Shown here in pieces: positions 37,101 to 49,900 of a DNA stretch of 64,000 bases. Below the pieces are notes generated by a model, which saw nothing but the letters and a program-made list of their open reading frames with translations, was not told where the DNA came from and ran no database searches. The DNA comes from Talinum fruticosum (taxonomy: Eukaryota; Streptophyta; Magnoliopsida; Caryophyllales; Talinaceae). Made by a program: the position numbers and the translations under genes. How positions within the stretch are numbered: the stretch's first letter is position 1; every line of letters starts with the position of its first letter. The stretch spans positions 3,425,001 through 3,489,000 of the forward strand of contig JAITYX010000030.1 of assembly GCA_021018815.1 (NCBI GenBank), given 5' to 3'.

Positions 37101-40100
37101 TTCATGATGCTCTCAGATACGTGCTCACCTAAGATTGGTCAAGAAATAAGGAATATATACTAAGAAGATGTTTTTGAATTTTTTTAAGCCAAATTGGTTA
37201 AAGAAGAATGGCAGTGTACATACAAGTAAAATTTTATGTAATATCCAATTCTCAACAGCTGACCTCAAATTTTGTAATTTTAAACAACGCATTCAATATC
37301 TATTAACTCATTTGGGGTTTTGTGCGCCTTGTTTGTTTGGGGGGTTGAATTGCGGAATGTACATTTCATGTCACCTGCATAAACTATAGTTCACGGCCTG
37401 GACATAATGGCTCCTTCATGAGCCATGTGCTTCATCATAAAATTATGTGAATGCGTACATTGTAAATGAGGTGCGTAACAATCAAGAGTTGTCTTGACTA
37501 TAACTATAAATGGTTAATGCTCAATTCTCTTCTCTACCTTTCCCCTTTGTTCCTCTGTGTGTTGTTGATTTATATTATCATGCTGCATGGATTCGAGTAT
37601 GGGGTGTCCGACATGAGTATGGTGGATCTTAGTGTTCGACTCGTCAAAACTTAATCTAGGACACAGGTATTTCCTGTCCCAATTTTTGACATGGATGGAG
37701 GACTCCTTATTTTATATGTGGAAGTTGCAATTTCTAATTGATCTTAGAATATTTCATTAATTAAAAGGTTGTGCACTTGTCAAACCATTAATACACTAAA
37801 GAACCATTAAAAAACGGTTTTTGGATGAAAATAATACGAATTTTAGGGGTTATTCGACGAAAATAATATAAACTTTTTTCTTGTCCTTCAGCACTATGAA
37901 CTTTAACTCTACTTAACGCTAGTAGAACACCACCAAGTTAAAGGTCGATAACTCCGTAGACCAATGGCAGGTGAAATCGCGGATGTGGACGTCAAAGTTG
38001 AAGATTTGACTTTAACTTTTTATTTCCATTGATGTATAAAAACCTTTATTCAACCCTAGAAAAAAAATTGAAGTCAAGTCTTAGCAATTTTACTTGCGAC
38101 GCCATCTTTACACTGACTCACATACCCTTAACTCGGTGGTGTTCCCCTGGTGTTAAATAAAGTTAAAGTTTATACGAGTGGTGTCCAAGAAAAAAATTGT
38201 ATTATTTTTGTCGAATACCCCCAAAGTTCGTATAATTTTTATCCAAATATCCTTAAAAGAAAATAATGAACTAAGAGGGAAAAAGACCATATATTCCAGT
38301 TTTTTCATCTCTGCCACTTAGTTTGGATATGTGTCCTAGACGTACCCGATGTCCTGACACGAGTACAGTGGGGAACTAAGGGTTCGGATATATGGTGTGC
38401 TAATATGATTTCCTCAGTATGGGTAATTCAAAAGGCTAAAGTACTATCTGAGAGAGGATCTGAAGCAACTCCATTGATAGTGTGACAGAAATATTCTTTA
38501 TGCAATTTCGGCTTTCTTTCCAAGATATATTATGTTCTATGGGTAGTTCGTATGTTTATTATCCCTACATTCTTTAGTACTTTGTAATGGGTTTGACAGA
38601 CACTGTTTTAGCTCTCTAATGGTAAAAGTATGCATTGCTAACCGATTCCGTAACTGTTTTTTTTTTCATGTGACCTTCACTGAGAAATTTTTTTCCTGGA
38701 ACTTATGTTGTTTGATATTAATTGTAGTAATGTTGATAGTCCCGTTGGCTTGTTCACAACTGGTAATGATTTTTATGAATAGCCTTGGGAACAAAGAATG
38801 AAGGATGCTCAAGATGAAGGTAGACTTATTTTACTTCAGAACTTGGATCCAGCTTACACATCATCAGAAGTTGAGGTAGTAACCTGTCATTCCTTTCGAT
38901 GACCCTTGAAGTGTTTATTTCTTTTGTGAGTTGAGTTTTGTCTGTTTTCTTGCACATGAGTACCTGGATGCCATTCAAATGAGTTGCAATACCCTGTTGC
39001 TGTGCTGTCACTCTGCTACTGTTGCATGTGGAGATTGTATACATTTTGGTGTCATAGCATTGCATATTGAGTCCCCCCGGCACACATAAAAAAAGAAAGT
39101 AAACTAACCATCAGGCACCTAAACGAATAGAGATAGGATAGAGTAATCTGGTGGGGGTTATTGGATTGAAGTTTGGATCTTCTTTTTCTAGTGTATTGTT
39201 ATTGCACTTGACGTTATTCTTTTCTCGAGAATTCCATTTTAACCTTGGATGACCATTGTGATGCATCCCAGGAAATGATTTTGCAAGCTTTTGGAGAAAG
39301 ATGCACAGCCAAAATGGTACAGCATACTGCTGTGTCTAGTCCACATTCTGGTATGTCATAGTCTCCTTTGTACTATCCTTGCTTTTCAGAATAGTTAATT
39401 AATGATGTGACTATTAATATGTTTATTTATTTTGCTGATATGTAGGGCAGGCATTTGCTGCCTTTAAAACTCGGGGAGCTGCAGAGCGGATGATTGACAA
39501 GTTAAAGAAAAGGTGCTTAATGCTTCCATATGAAAGGTATGTAAGCAATTAAGTTTTTTTGTAATTGTAAATGCTATCGTTGCTGATGTCTCAGAACAGT
39601 GAACATAGGATGTACAATCATAGTATTTGTGCCCCCCAAAAAATGAGAACCTTGATCTTTTCGAAGACGATGAGTGATCTCTTATTTAAGGATTCCTGTA
39701 CCTTGTCGTTTGAATGGTATCGATAAGTTTCTGGATATTGACATTTGTTGATCTATGTTTCACTCAGGGTCTTTGATAAACAATTTGATGTTGGCATTAG
39801 AGATTTGCTTTGGACTTGTGTTTCACTTTGACACGAATAATTGACCCTATTTGCAGATGCAGATGCTATGCAGTGTCTTCAATAGCACTTTCTTAGGGGT
39901 GTCCCTTTAACTTGGTGTCTTCAATTGCACCATCTTAGCATTGTCCTGTAACATATCCCCTTAACTTTTGTCTTCAATAGGACTTTCTTAGCATTGTCCC
40001 TTTTTCTTTTATAATCAAAAGCTTATCCATATCCCTTTAACATGTCCCCTTAACTTGGTGCTTTGTTCCTGGCTTCTATGAGCAAAAAAGTTGCCAACCG

Positions 40101-41300
40101 CCAACTATGCCGGAATGATTGTAGAACAAGGCTTTTTGCATAACCTTCCCACACCCCATGGTATGTGTAGATGACACACCTTATGATTGCTTATTGATGA
40201 TAACGAAGCTGTGGCTTCATATCGCGGCAGATTTCTGGAGAGTATCTAAAGGAAGATAACTAGAGAATCTAAAGGAAGATAACTAGGCCTCTTTTGGTTT
40301 CTTTAAAAAAGATATCTGATTTACATATGTTTGTGCCTCTGTCCACCTTTGTCAGTGGGATCTTTTATTCAGCCCAGAACTGATTAGTAATGGTAGCAAA
40401 TGATTCAGTATCGTGAACATGTGATTATTCACTTGTGTTTTTGGCTGTCCACCATGAACACAAAGGTTGGATTCTTGGTTGCCACTGCCTGTTACATGTA
40501 ATTAACACCCCGGGGGAGGGAGCAGCTGTTGCTGGTGTAGTAGGCTATAGCAGAAGAGGTCTTCTGAGTTCTAAACCTGTTAAAATGACAAGTCTTGTTT
40601 GGTTTTGATGCTTGCTCGTCATTTTGAAACTCTTTTCATGCGTGAAACCTAGAATTCTGGAACTATATCTCTATATTATTGCAGACCTCTTGTTAGCAGC
40701 TTGTGGAAGACAAGTTCTGATGGACAGCAATCTCAGTTCCCTGGTCATCTAGTCATTGGGAAACTACAACGCCAAACACAGCGAGAGTCGGTAGTGTCTA
40801 CTTTGCAAGTTCGTCATTTTACAATGTCTTCGCTTTACCTAAAACTTGCCCTGTTCTGAAACTTTGTGGTTATCCTGGGCCTTTTCTTTTGCCCATTTTT
40901 TTTTTTTTCTTCTGACATGTTTAGTGCTTTGTATTCCTCCCAGAAAGCAGTATCTACTTCTCATTCTTCACAGTCGAATACTATTGAATATGAGTTGGCA
41001 CTGGACTGGCGCTTACTACAAGATAAAGTAGAGTTTTGTTTGAAGAAGTTGAACAAGGTTTGATCCAATACTAATTTTTGGGGATCGAGCTTAGATTGCG
41101 TTTTTTGATGTAATCATTCTCTTGAATGTATTTGTTTTCTACCACAGCTGCAAGAAGAAGATATGAAAAAACTGACATCAAGGCTCAGACAAAAGTGAGT
41201 GCAAGTTCCTTTGGCTGGTAATCTATCACTTGTGAACATTTATCTATTTTTTGGAACTAACACCTTTTTTACCAACAGGAAGCAAATTGCAGCAAAATAG
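25166..41300 (+). CDS. ASI1: ASI1-like BAH and RRM protein (11 coding exons, one frameshift)
   Basis: Nuclear chromatin/RNA-binding protein. Arabidopsis ASI1 (with EDM2 and AIPP1) promotes full-length transcripts of genes with intronic heterochromatin, such as IBM1. Coding exons: 25166-25516, 32148-32319, 32407-33565, 36547-36573, 38783-38875, 39272-39350, 39446-39536, 40685-40790, 40944-41057, 41148-41194, 41279-41300. Exons 1-2 encode the BAH domain (YESF-like FESFTYDGVEYFLYDCV, IKIWEHPDKGRRVLVLWFF, then GKCNVVCISED across the intron). Exons 5-8 encode the RRM (RLILLQNLDPAYTSSEVE to GQAFAAFKTRGAAERM). Exon 9 has NTIEYELALDWRLLQDK. Corrected length is about 753 residues, against 633 as I recall for Arabidopsis. 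Exon 3 changes frame near 33161 (one base missing after TTG) and holds an 87-residue internal duplication. All junctions agree in phase. A GT/AG pair in the 3'UTR (about 41341-41453) may be another intron. Confidence 0.9.
31326..31451. repeat. degenerate ~26-bp tandem array in the ASI1 intron
   Basis: About five units built on TTTCACAAGGAGAGAAACC, with drift in both sequence and length. All are purine-rich on the plus strand. Confidence 0.65.
31511..31547. repeat. strong hairpin in the ASI1 intron
   Basis: TGCTACTGG (31517-31525) pairs with CCAGTAGCA (31534-31542). After a one-base bulge, GGGGC (31511-31515) pairs with GCCCC (31543-31547). That gives a 14-bp stem with an 8-base loop. Confidence 0.85.
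32625..33146 (+). repeat. ASI1: in-frame 261-bp internal duplication in ASI1 exon 3
   Basis: GATAATGTTG(G/C)CAAATCT occurs at 32673 and again at 32934, 261 bases (87 codons) apart. The proteins align as DNVGKSLTNV/DNVAKSASNI, FSKSKGSDSV/FGKAKHGDSV and DSVPSTSAA/DSIPSISSA. Limits are approximate. The region lies between BAH and RRM and is Ser/Lys-rich and probably disordered. Confidence 0.85.
33566..36546 (+). other. ASI1: large third coding intron of ASI1 (3.0 kb)
   Basis: Donor GTAAGT after CGAGCTCTT, acceptor TTGTACAG before a 27-base micro-exon (DKSSWFNPV). It contains the TIR element at 34266-35171 and otherwise unremarkable AT-rich sequence. Confidence 0.8.
34266..35171. mobile_element. 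906-bp TIR element with 5-bp target duplication
   Basis: The ends TAGGGGTGTAC and GCACACCCCTA form an inverted repeat of about 11 bp. TTTAC lies immediately outside on both sides (34261-34265 and 35172-35176). Both terminal ~150 bp are rich in CGGTTAACC/TTCGGTTCGG motifs. No transposase is encoded. It is probably a non-autonomous DNA transposon; the superfamily is unclear because a 5-bp duplication is unusual for hAT (8 bp). Confidence 0.7.
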
Positions 41301-41910
41301 TTCAAGCGTTAAATTTGTTAATCGTTGTGTAAATGGTTAGCTTCTGTTCTGCTTAATCCTCTGCTGTGTAAATTTAACGCTTCTGTTAAGCGTTAAATTT
41401 GTTTATCTATTCTTTTCATATTTTTATTTGTTTTGTTTTCATTTATGCTGCAGATAGTGTAGTACGAGGTTGACAGGTTAGAGATACGCCTAATTTCGAC
41501 GAAAGGATACAGTGTGAAGTACATACAGTACATTAGGGAGAGCCGATTTTGTTCTTTTGATGGGCAATGGTCTGAGCTGCTCTTGATACATGACATTTGA
41601 CAACGTAGGAGATTTTGAAGTTGGCTTGGCTTCTTAGAGACAGAAGGGTTTTGCCCTTTTGCTGATGCCGGCTGATTAGTAGTAATAGTATATGTAAATA
41701 CAACCTACTTTATAGTGCGCCTTTTCACTCTGGTGGTTTAATGGAAGTTTGTCGTCATTGCTCTCTCTCTCTCCACTTCAATGAGACTTTTATCTTCGTT
41801 GAATATGTCTTCTACCTCCTAATCTCATCATCTTTATCAGTTAGTGCAATATACAATTTGGTGTGTAATATTCTATGTTAGTTTGACTTCGAATAATTTG
41901 GTTAATTAAT

Positions 41911-42014
41911 CAATATGCAAGTAACAGACGGGCAAAAGATAGAAATACATTTTCTAAATTATCAATATGCAAGTAATGGAGGGGCAAAAGATAGAAACAC
42001 ATTTTCTAAATTCT
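41911..42014. repeat. tandem duplication, 52-bp unit
   Basis: CAATATGCAAGTAA and GGGCAAAAGATAGAAA recur at a 52-bp offset with few mismatches. It lies between ASI1 and RGGA. An 18-bp repeat (GGTGAACAATATCCCTT) follows at 42084-42119. Confidence 0.9.
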
Positions 42015-42886
42015 AATATAGCTCTTAACTCAATTGGTATGCTAATGAATTCCATACGCCCTATCAGACTTCAAGTTTTGGTTGGTGAACAATATCCCTT
42101 AGGTGAACAATATCCCTTCATGCAATTTCTTGTGGTTTTGATTTCAAGGTTTGTCCTCTGTTTGCCTTAGTTTGGTAATTGTGTACTCTAACCTTGTGAT
42201 TCTTAGTTGACAACTTGGCTTAGCCTTACTATATGTTTTTTAACCTCGTGAGATTATAATCGGATACAACTCTATATGAAAATAAGTTTCTTTGCAAAGC
42301 TTACTTTGACACCAAAATGGTGAAATATATGGAGTTGAATAGGAGAATGTATGTGAATGCGAGGGAAGAGCGAGTAAAATGAAGCGGAAATGGTGAAATT
42401 TTTTTAAAAAGTAATGAAAATCTCGAAAATTCAGATTCCCCACCGAAAAGAATGTCCAAACAAGAGCAATGATTATACACTTGCAGCGGCCCATCAAGCC
42501 TTGTTACCGTATCGGATTCCCCCGCCCCGTCGTCCCCCAACCCACCCAAAAAAAAAAAAAAGAAAAAGAAAAAGATTCAGAGTTCCACACAACCTCCGGT
42601 GTGGGCGATCGCATCTTAATATCTCTCAGTAGGGTTTTTAAGACTGCCTTGAGTTCCTTGCCCCCATTTCTCTGCCGCTTCGGCTAGGGTTTCTCTTTCT
42701 CTCTCCTCTTCTTCGCTCACTCTCACTCACTTTCCCCTCTCTCTCTTCCTCGCCTCTATTACTGATACTCTTCAATCCCAATCTTTCATGGATTCTTGTA
42801 AAAACTAGGGTTTTTCTCCTGTCATTTGTGTAGTTCCTTTTCGTCTCTAGGGTTTCTCGAGAATCTAACAAAGGAGGTGCGTGAAA

Positions 42887-45800
42887 ATGGCGACACAAAA
42901 CCCTTTTGATTTGTTAGGGGATGACGATATCGAGGACCCCAGCGTCTTCATCGCTGCTCAAGAGCAGAAAGTCGTCGCCGCTGCCGCCGCCACCAAGAAG
43001 GCTCCGGCCGCCGCCCCCAACGCTGCCTCCAAGCCCGCTAAGCTGCCCACCAAGCCTGCTCCGCCCTCGCAAGCTGGTAAATTTCTTATTCCTTCAAAGA
43101 TTCTATTGCTTTTTACTATGTTTTTTTTTGTTTGTATTGAGGATGTTCATCGTTGATGGGTTGATGAGGTTTACTTGTGTATTTATATGTTTTCCTAGTG
43201 TGTTATCCTCTGTTTCTTATGTTGTTGTGAGGTTGCTGAAAGTGGATGGTATATTTTGGTTGCGTTTTGTAGCCTTTTGGGTCTATCCCGGCCGGATTGT
43301 TTGTTTGAGATGAAAGTGATATGATCTTATCCGGGCATTTAGTATTTCTCTTTGCTTTTTAATACTTATCAAGTTGTATTTATTTGTTCTCTTATTGAGC
43401 TCTCAATATATTAGTTTAAAGCACTGTATAGTATTCGGGGTATATTAGCAATGGTGGAGAGTGCTTGGAGCCCATTTCCTCTATACTTTATTCTATCGAA
43501 ATGGTTTTAGTATATCTTATTTTTTGGTAGGAAATACCTCAAATTCCTGTTCTTTGAGGTAATCCAATTTGATTATCAGTTGGTACTATTTTAGGTACAC
43601 CATCTGCTCTTTCCCAATTCCTATATGCATCATCCGGTAGCTTGTTACTAAACAAAATGCATTGTCCTGTGCGTGGAGTCACTTGGTTTTTTATTGTCGT
43701 TGTGTTCACTCTTTTTGGAAATTATTTGTATCCGGTTGTGTTTGTTGCTTTCAATTCTTAAACTTTCGGCTCTGCTTGTTCTGTGTTCTCTCCTCGTGTT
43801 GAGTAGATAATTGTTTGTTGTTATGATCTGAAGTCACCAACTATCCATTATTATAGCTATTGACCTTGATCATTAATGAATGCTGTTGTGATAATCTTGT
43901 CATATTTACACATTATTTTATGTTGGTTTCCCTAATGAATACTTCAAACAGATGTCAATTTGAAGCTTGAATGTACCTTCCTCAAATGTGTTTTTGAAGC
44001 ACTTCAACATTTGCATTTAAGCCAACCTATGATAAGGCATGGAGCATTACAGATGCATGAAATTTGAATCCACTTGAAACTCACATCATGAGGCTGAGTG
44101 TGTTTTTGTCTGATCTACAAGCTTTGAAAATTGACCATGAGATCTGAAAAATTAAGTCAATGGCTAGTTTGAATAACTCATGAATAGTCTTGCATTGGTC
44201 ATATACTATCATGTTTGAACTTTTGAAGTTCATATGGGCACCATCACAAACTTAAAGATTGTTTATCCGTGTGTCATGAAATCAACATACCTGCTTGGTG
44301 AACGGAGTACCCTTTAATAAGTCACTTGTCTTCATGAATTTCCCTTAATGCAACCTTAGGTGAAGCCTCTGCCTAGTTCTTGATGTGCATTGCCATGCCT
44401 ATTATTATTCTATAACATATATTCCCCTTTAAAAAATATTCAAGCTTGATGGGCATATAATGTCAGTATTCTACTTCTTATTTGTCAATAAAAATGTTTA
44501 ACGATTTATTTATTGTTCAAGTTGAAGTGGGATAAAAATCACACTTCTCTGCCCTCATTGATTTTAAAATGGTTTTGCAATTACATGCTCTTACCATTGC
44601 TCTCTTAATTAATTTCCTCATATATTTTGACTCCTTACATATGAGTTTGAACTGCCTTACTAGTGAGAGAGGCAAGGAATGAGACTGGTCGTGGTGGTGG
44701 CGGTCGCGGTGGTCGTGGATATGGGCGTGGACGTGGTCCTGGTGGTCCTAACAGAGACTTCGCCAATAATGAGAACTCCTTTGCCAATGATAACGGAGCT
44801 GCTGTGGGATACAAGGAGGACAGAGAAAAGTTCTCTGAAAGACGTGGTGGTTATGGTGGTCCTCGTGGTGGTTTTCGTGGAGGACGACGTGGAGGTTTTA
44901 GCAATGGGGAGGCTGCTGAGGGAGAACGGCCTAGGCGAGTGTTTGAACGTCGCAGTGGCACTGGGCGAGGGTAAGTGCTGACACAATATCTATCTATTAA
45001 AATGATTTTGTGTTTTACGTGTTTATGTATTTGTATTTATTGTCAGGAATGAGTTGAAACGTGAAGGTTCTGGTCGTGGAAACTGGGGAACTCCTGCTGA
45101 TGAGATTACTCCGTAAGTTTCCTTTTATTCTTTGTATTTTTTATTTATTTAGTTTAGCCTGTACGCATTCATGTAAGATAAAGTGAGTTCTTTTTCAGAG
45201 AGACTGAGGAGCCTGTGGCAGAGAATGAGGAAAATGTGACTGCTGAGAAACAGACTGGAGGAGAAGAAAACATTGATACTGAAAAAGAGAATCCAGTGAA
45301 CGAATCTGAAGAGAAGGAGCCTGAGGAGAAGGTGACTTTTCTTTTCCTTATGTTCCTTTGTTCAGGGCATGACACTCTTCTCATTTATTTTTTGTTTGGC
45401 TTTGATAATTACTTGTATGTTGGTCAGATCGACGTAACTTCTACAGTTAGATTTAGAATATAACTCTGTTTACTGATGATTGCTGTTTTCAGCAAATGAC
45501 ACTTGAAGAGTATGAAAAGGTGCTGGAGGAGAAGAGAAAGGCTTTGTTGTCATTGAAGGTTGAGGAGAGGAAGGTTGATGTAGACAAGGCATTTGAATCT
45601 ATGCAGATGGTCTCAAAAAGAAGAATGAAGAAGAAGTCTTCATTAAACTGGTCAGCACTCTGGCTTTCTACTAGTGCAATTTATAGGTTGTCGTTACTCC
45701 TACTAACAGGGAATATACCTATTTTCTTGTCAGGTTCCAGACAAGGACAAGAGAAAAGAGGCTGCTGAGAAAGAAGAGAGAGCCAAGAAGGTATTGCATA

Positions 45801-46435
45801 GTTCTGTACTGTAATTAACTTGATATTTGAGTTCCATTTCATAATTTGTAACTAGGCATTAAAAGCAAGGCTTTGCTGGGATTCAAGGAATCCATCGTAG
45901 TGTTGTTGCAACCATTTGAGGGAAACAACTTGTGCCTTAGAGTCTTTTTGTTCTGTTTGGCATTTAGTATCCTTCATTTTTATTTTTTCAAAAGCGTCTT
46001 TGTTTTTTTTTTTTTTTTGGACTTGGCCACACCCTTTTAATGTTTACTACTCAATATGTCTGTTTAGATGTCAGTCATGGTCTTCTTTTGCTCCAAAATT
46101 AGTTCTTTCTCCTTAGCAGATTTAGGGTTTTTGACTTTTTATGATTGGTCTTGTTTCCTTTGTTTTTGGGGGGTGGGGTGGGGTTGAGGCAGTTGTAGGC
46201 AGCAAACAGCTTTCTCTTTTATTGACAATGTGTTTGATTTGATCTGTGATTCCAGTCTGTGAGCATAAACGAGTTCCTGAAGCCTGCAGAGGGAGAGGGA
46301 TACTACAGAGGAGGTGGACGTGGTAGGGGAAGGGGCCGTGGCAGAGGAGGATATGGTGGAGGATATGCAGCCAACAATGTTCCTGCCCCTTCGATTGAAG
46401 ACCCTAGTCAGTTCCCAACCTTGGGGGCGAAGTGA
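42887..46435 (+). CDS. RGGA: RGG-box mRNA-binding protein, RGGA/HABP4 family (frameshifted)
   Basis: Plant member of the HABP4/PAI-RBP1 (SERBP1) family, a cytoplasmic mRNA-binding protein; Arabidopsis RGGA acts in salt and drought tolerance. Exons: 42887-43076, 44664-44970, 45047-45112, 45199-45331, 45493-45650, 45734-45790, 46256-46435. Corrected length is about 363 residues, close to 355 in Arabidopsis. The N-terminus MATQNPFDLLGDDD is the family signature, followed by an Ala/Pro/Lys linker. Exon 2 carries many RGG/RG repeats. Exon 5 opens with MTLEEYEKVLEEKRKALL, the HABP4 core. The last exon has SINEFLKPAEGEGYYRGGGRGRG and ends PSIEDPSQFPTLGAK. A start six bases upstream (GTG) is not needed. 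In exon 5 the A5 run at 45615-45619 lacks one A: with it the frame continues to the exon end and the splice phases agree. Confidence 0.93.
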
Positions 46436-47279
46436 GATTTTGCTCCTCTGTTCTCGTTCAACTTTTTTTGGCTCTTTATATTTGGAACTTATTTATGATG
46501 TCTGGAGCTCATCAATTACTCCCCCTCCCCACAAAAAAGGTCTCAGCAGGAATAATGTGCTTTCCTGTATTAAGAGTGTATATTTTAGATGTTGTCCTTT
46601 TGCAACTACTCTTTGTTGTCATGTTGTCTCTGTTTCTGAGTTCATGAGATATTAGGGCTAGGTAGCTAGATTGTAATCTTGGCCTTAGTTTTGAATTCAT
46701 ACCCATTTTGACGGTCACATTTCAAGGCGATTTTGGTTCTTGTTTGTTGGCCCCATACTCGGGTTTTTGGACGTTGATCTTTTGGATGGTTGAGAGAGTT
46801 GATCTTTTGGATAGAAGTCTCTTAACCGTAAATTGGTTTTTATGACTGGTTCAATATCAAACTCCATTACACCTGAGTTGTAGTAGAATGGCAACCCATG
46901 GTGTCATTTTATGGCTTTTCTCCATCTTCGACAAGGCTCATAGTGTTGTGGAACGGGCAATGGAGAGTAAAGGTGAAGTTTAGTAAGGATTGCATTTCCT
47001 TGTGTCATGCCTACTTATCTTCCAATTGGAGGTTGTTGGTTACACCTTCAAGTACACAGCCATTAATGTAGTGTGTTCACAACGAACTGTTGAACATGGA
47101 GTGAGGGTGGGTAAACTAATCCTGGTTTTTTTTAACTCATTCCTGATGTTGGAGTCAAAATTAGTTGGTGTGAAAGACGGGATAATTTCCTTCTGTCTTA
47201 TGTTTTACTTCGTTTTATATAGGATTGAGGTGAATGTTTAATTGAAATAGGAGTGTGATATCGTAAAAGCTAGAGAAAA

Positions 47280-48250
47280 AAAGGCCAATACTTGTACAAT
47301 GGAGGGTGTACCACTATGTTACAAAAATCGGCCTGTACTGACCGGTCGGACTGGGAACCCCGGTGGTTTTCTCAGGTGGTTAATTGCGTTAGCTCGTTTG
47401 GAACTTCGAACTCGAAAAATCGGGTTGACCTGGACGACTTGGGAGAACCGTCCAAACTGCGGTTGAACCGGGATTATTTGGAGGCAAATAATATAAAAGG
47501 TTGGTGAAAAAACCTTAACCCTCTTTCGCTCTCTGTCTCGCTGCTGTTCCTTCCTTCCCTGTCCGTGCTGTTCCTTCCTCCCATCGCTGTCCAGCGCTGC
47601 CCCACCTGCTCTCTCCTCTCCTCCTTGCCTGTGTTGGTGACGCTGGTGGAGGTGGTTGGCGGTTTTTTCTGGTTTGCTTGCTTTCTCTCACGCTCACTGT
47701 TCTTGTCAAATCCTCTCCTCCTCTTCTGGCTTGGTGGCAACGTGCCTGTGGTGGTTTGGTGGTGCTCCGAGAGAGAAGGGGATGGAGATGGCTCAAGGAG
47801 CACTGAGAAGGAGCAGATGAGGGAGACGAGGGAGGGGGTGGGGGCTGAAGAACCCAAAGGACAGAGAGAAAGGAGGCTGGAGGACAGAGAAAAAACCTAG
47901 GCGGCTGGAGGAGTAGAGAAGAACCCAGAGGAGAGAGAAAGGAGGAGAAGGTTAGGCGGTTGGAGGTTTAAGTTAGGGTTGTAATTTTATAAACGGCCGG
48001 AGCAGTAGAGAAGAACCCAATGGAGAGAGAAAGGAGGAGAAGGTTAGGCGGTTAGAGGTTTAAGTTAGGGTTATAATTTTAATTTGCTTTTATAAGGGGG
48101 TTTATAATTTTAATTTGCTTATGACGGTTCAACTCAATCCAACCAAGTAACCAAGTCAACCGTTCTAATCCAATCTAAACGGTATGACCGATTAATCCAT
48201 TAACCCACATTTACAATCGGATTGATGATCGGGTCGGTTACGTTAATATA
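47280..48250. repeat. repeat-like intergenic block
   Basis: GC-rich against its surroundings. It begins with CCGGTCGGACTGGG-type sequence and ends with sequence rich in AACCGA and GATCGGGTCGG-type motifs, resembling the motif-rich ends of plant non-autonomous transposons. The purine-rich frames inside it look non-genic. I found no clean terminal repeat or target duplication. Confidence 0.35.
47902..48085. repeat. tandem duplication, 92-bp unit, two copies
   Basis: Copies start at 47902 (CGGCTGGAGGAGTAGAG) and 47994 (CGGCCGGAGCAGTAGAG). They share GAGAGAGAAAGGAGGAGAAG and GTTTAAGTTAGGGTT with few mismatches. Confidence 0.92.
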
Positions 48251-49900
48251 GGTCTAATATAGAAATATAGGGGTGAATTTTAAAAAATTAAATAAAATAC
48301 TATACATGATACTTTTGGATGTATTAGTTTAGGTTCACGGTATAATTTGTAGAAATAACCTTATACTTGAATAAAATCTGGATAAAAATACATAAAAAAA
48401 TATATCATTCTTTTTGTTCCATTGCCTTAGTTTCTTCTATTTCAAAATATATGAAGTTTCTGTATGAGAATGGTGCTTAGTTTAAAAGAGACACGAAATA
48501 GTCTTCGTCATCGATTAATTTTGATGAAACAACCATTGTATTCGTTACATACTTCAATTATGGTATTCAAGTTTAATTTGTGAAAAACAACACCAATATA
48601 AGCTTATTTCTTATCACACATGATTAATTAGTATAATTAAATGTCTATTTTTATGTATATCCATAATTTTGATATTACATAATTGATGGATGATGAAAAG
48701 GGATGATATAAATATTGATGTTTATATCATATTAAATGATGAAATGATATGATGAATATCGATTTGTATATATCTCTTAACGATATATAAATGGCATTGA
48801 GGTTTATTTTAAAGGACTCTTCGTATCAGCACACCTAGAAAAATGGGAAAAAATTAAGGAATATATAATGTGACATAATCAGTTGTAATATAAGCCCATA
48901 AAAATAAGGGTTTTAAGAATAAAATCAATCGATCATAATGTATTGGTATACTTTTAATGTACATTTTATTGGTGTAATTATACATTTCCTTTGTTCGGTA
49001 ATTGGATCTATTGATCCTAGTTAAAAGAAGGTTAAATAACGATGACAATTATCATTATTCATTTAATAGTGAATGACCTCTTAAACAAGCGATGTCTAAT
49101 TGGATATAATAAACCGTGTAGTTCAAATAAGTTCGTGATTGTGTTTTTATTAACTTGTTTGGTTATATAAAAGTATTACTCATTCATTTCAAAATATATG
49201 TCACTTTAATTAATTTTTTTCATTTTATAATATTTTGTTACTTTACAATTCCAATTACGTGTTAATGACTAATTTATTAATTTTGTCCTTATTAATTACT
49301 TTATTTCTCTCTTTTTGTCATTGATTTTTTCATTTCATTTCCAATGAAATCTTAGGATAATTTGATTTTTTAATACAAATTTTGTCATAAATTTAGTATT
49401 TCCTTTATACTCTTTCATAGCTCTTAAAACGACAAATATTTTTGAAACGTAGAAAATATATACAACTTGTAATTATAATTACCGTACATGATACAATCAT
49501 GATTATATTGCATTAAATATCAAACTAAATATTACATCGTTGATTGAGACTACTCTTAACCCAATAAATTAAAATTCCTTTATTCAAATTTTCTTCGTTC
49601 ACAAACTCGAATACAAGACTTGTAATCCAATCATGATTATATTATAAAATTAATTATATTACATTAAATATTAAATTAAATATTACATCGTTGTTTGAAA
49701 CTACTATTAACCCAAAATAATAAAAAAAATTATTATAAATTTTCTCCATCCATAAACTCAAATATAAGGCTTTTAGTGAAGGTGAATAAATGTCAAATTG
49801 CACAAAAAAAAAAAAGAAAAAACCCGGATTTGTACGGTCTTTTAACAGGTCAAGATTCAGGAATCAAAGGGTCCCTACGTTTTCGGCAACTAAAATTCCA
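48251..49900. other. intergenic, no gene recognised
   Basis: AT-rich sequence with one MITE family A copy. I see no coding or RNA gene. Confidence 0.65.
49178..49453 (+). mobile_element. MITE family A copy
   Basis: It begins CATTTCAAAATATATGTCAC and continues through the shared internal ACTTTACAATTCCAATTACG to AAAACGACAAATATTTTTG. The outermost bases have decayed. Confidence 0.75.

Noticed and set aside
44660..44986. Thr/Ser-rich minus-strand frame over the RGG repeats
   Set aside because: It is the antisense reading of the RGG-coding repeats in RGGA exon 2.
47474..47900. Overlapping open frames on both strands, about 90-130 residues
   Set aside because: The sequence is low-complexity CT/GA-rich and part of a repeat-like block. 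No frame has a family feature, splice structure or a clear promoter.
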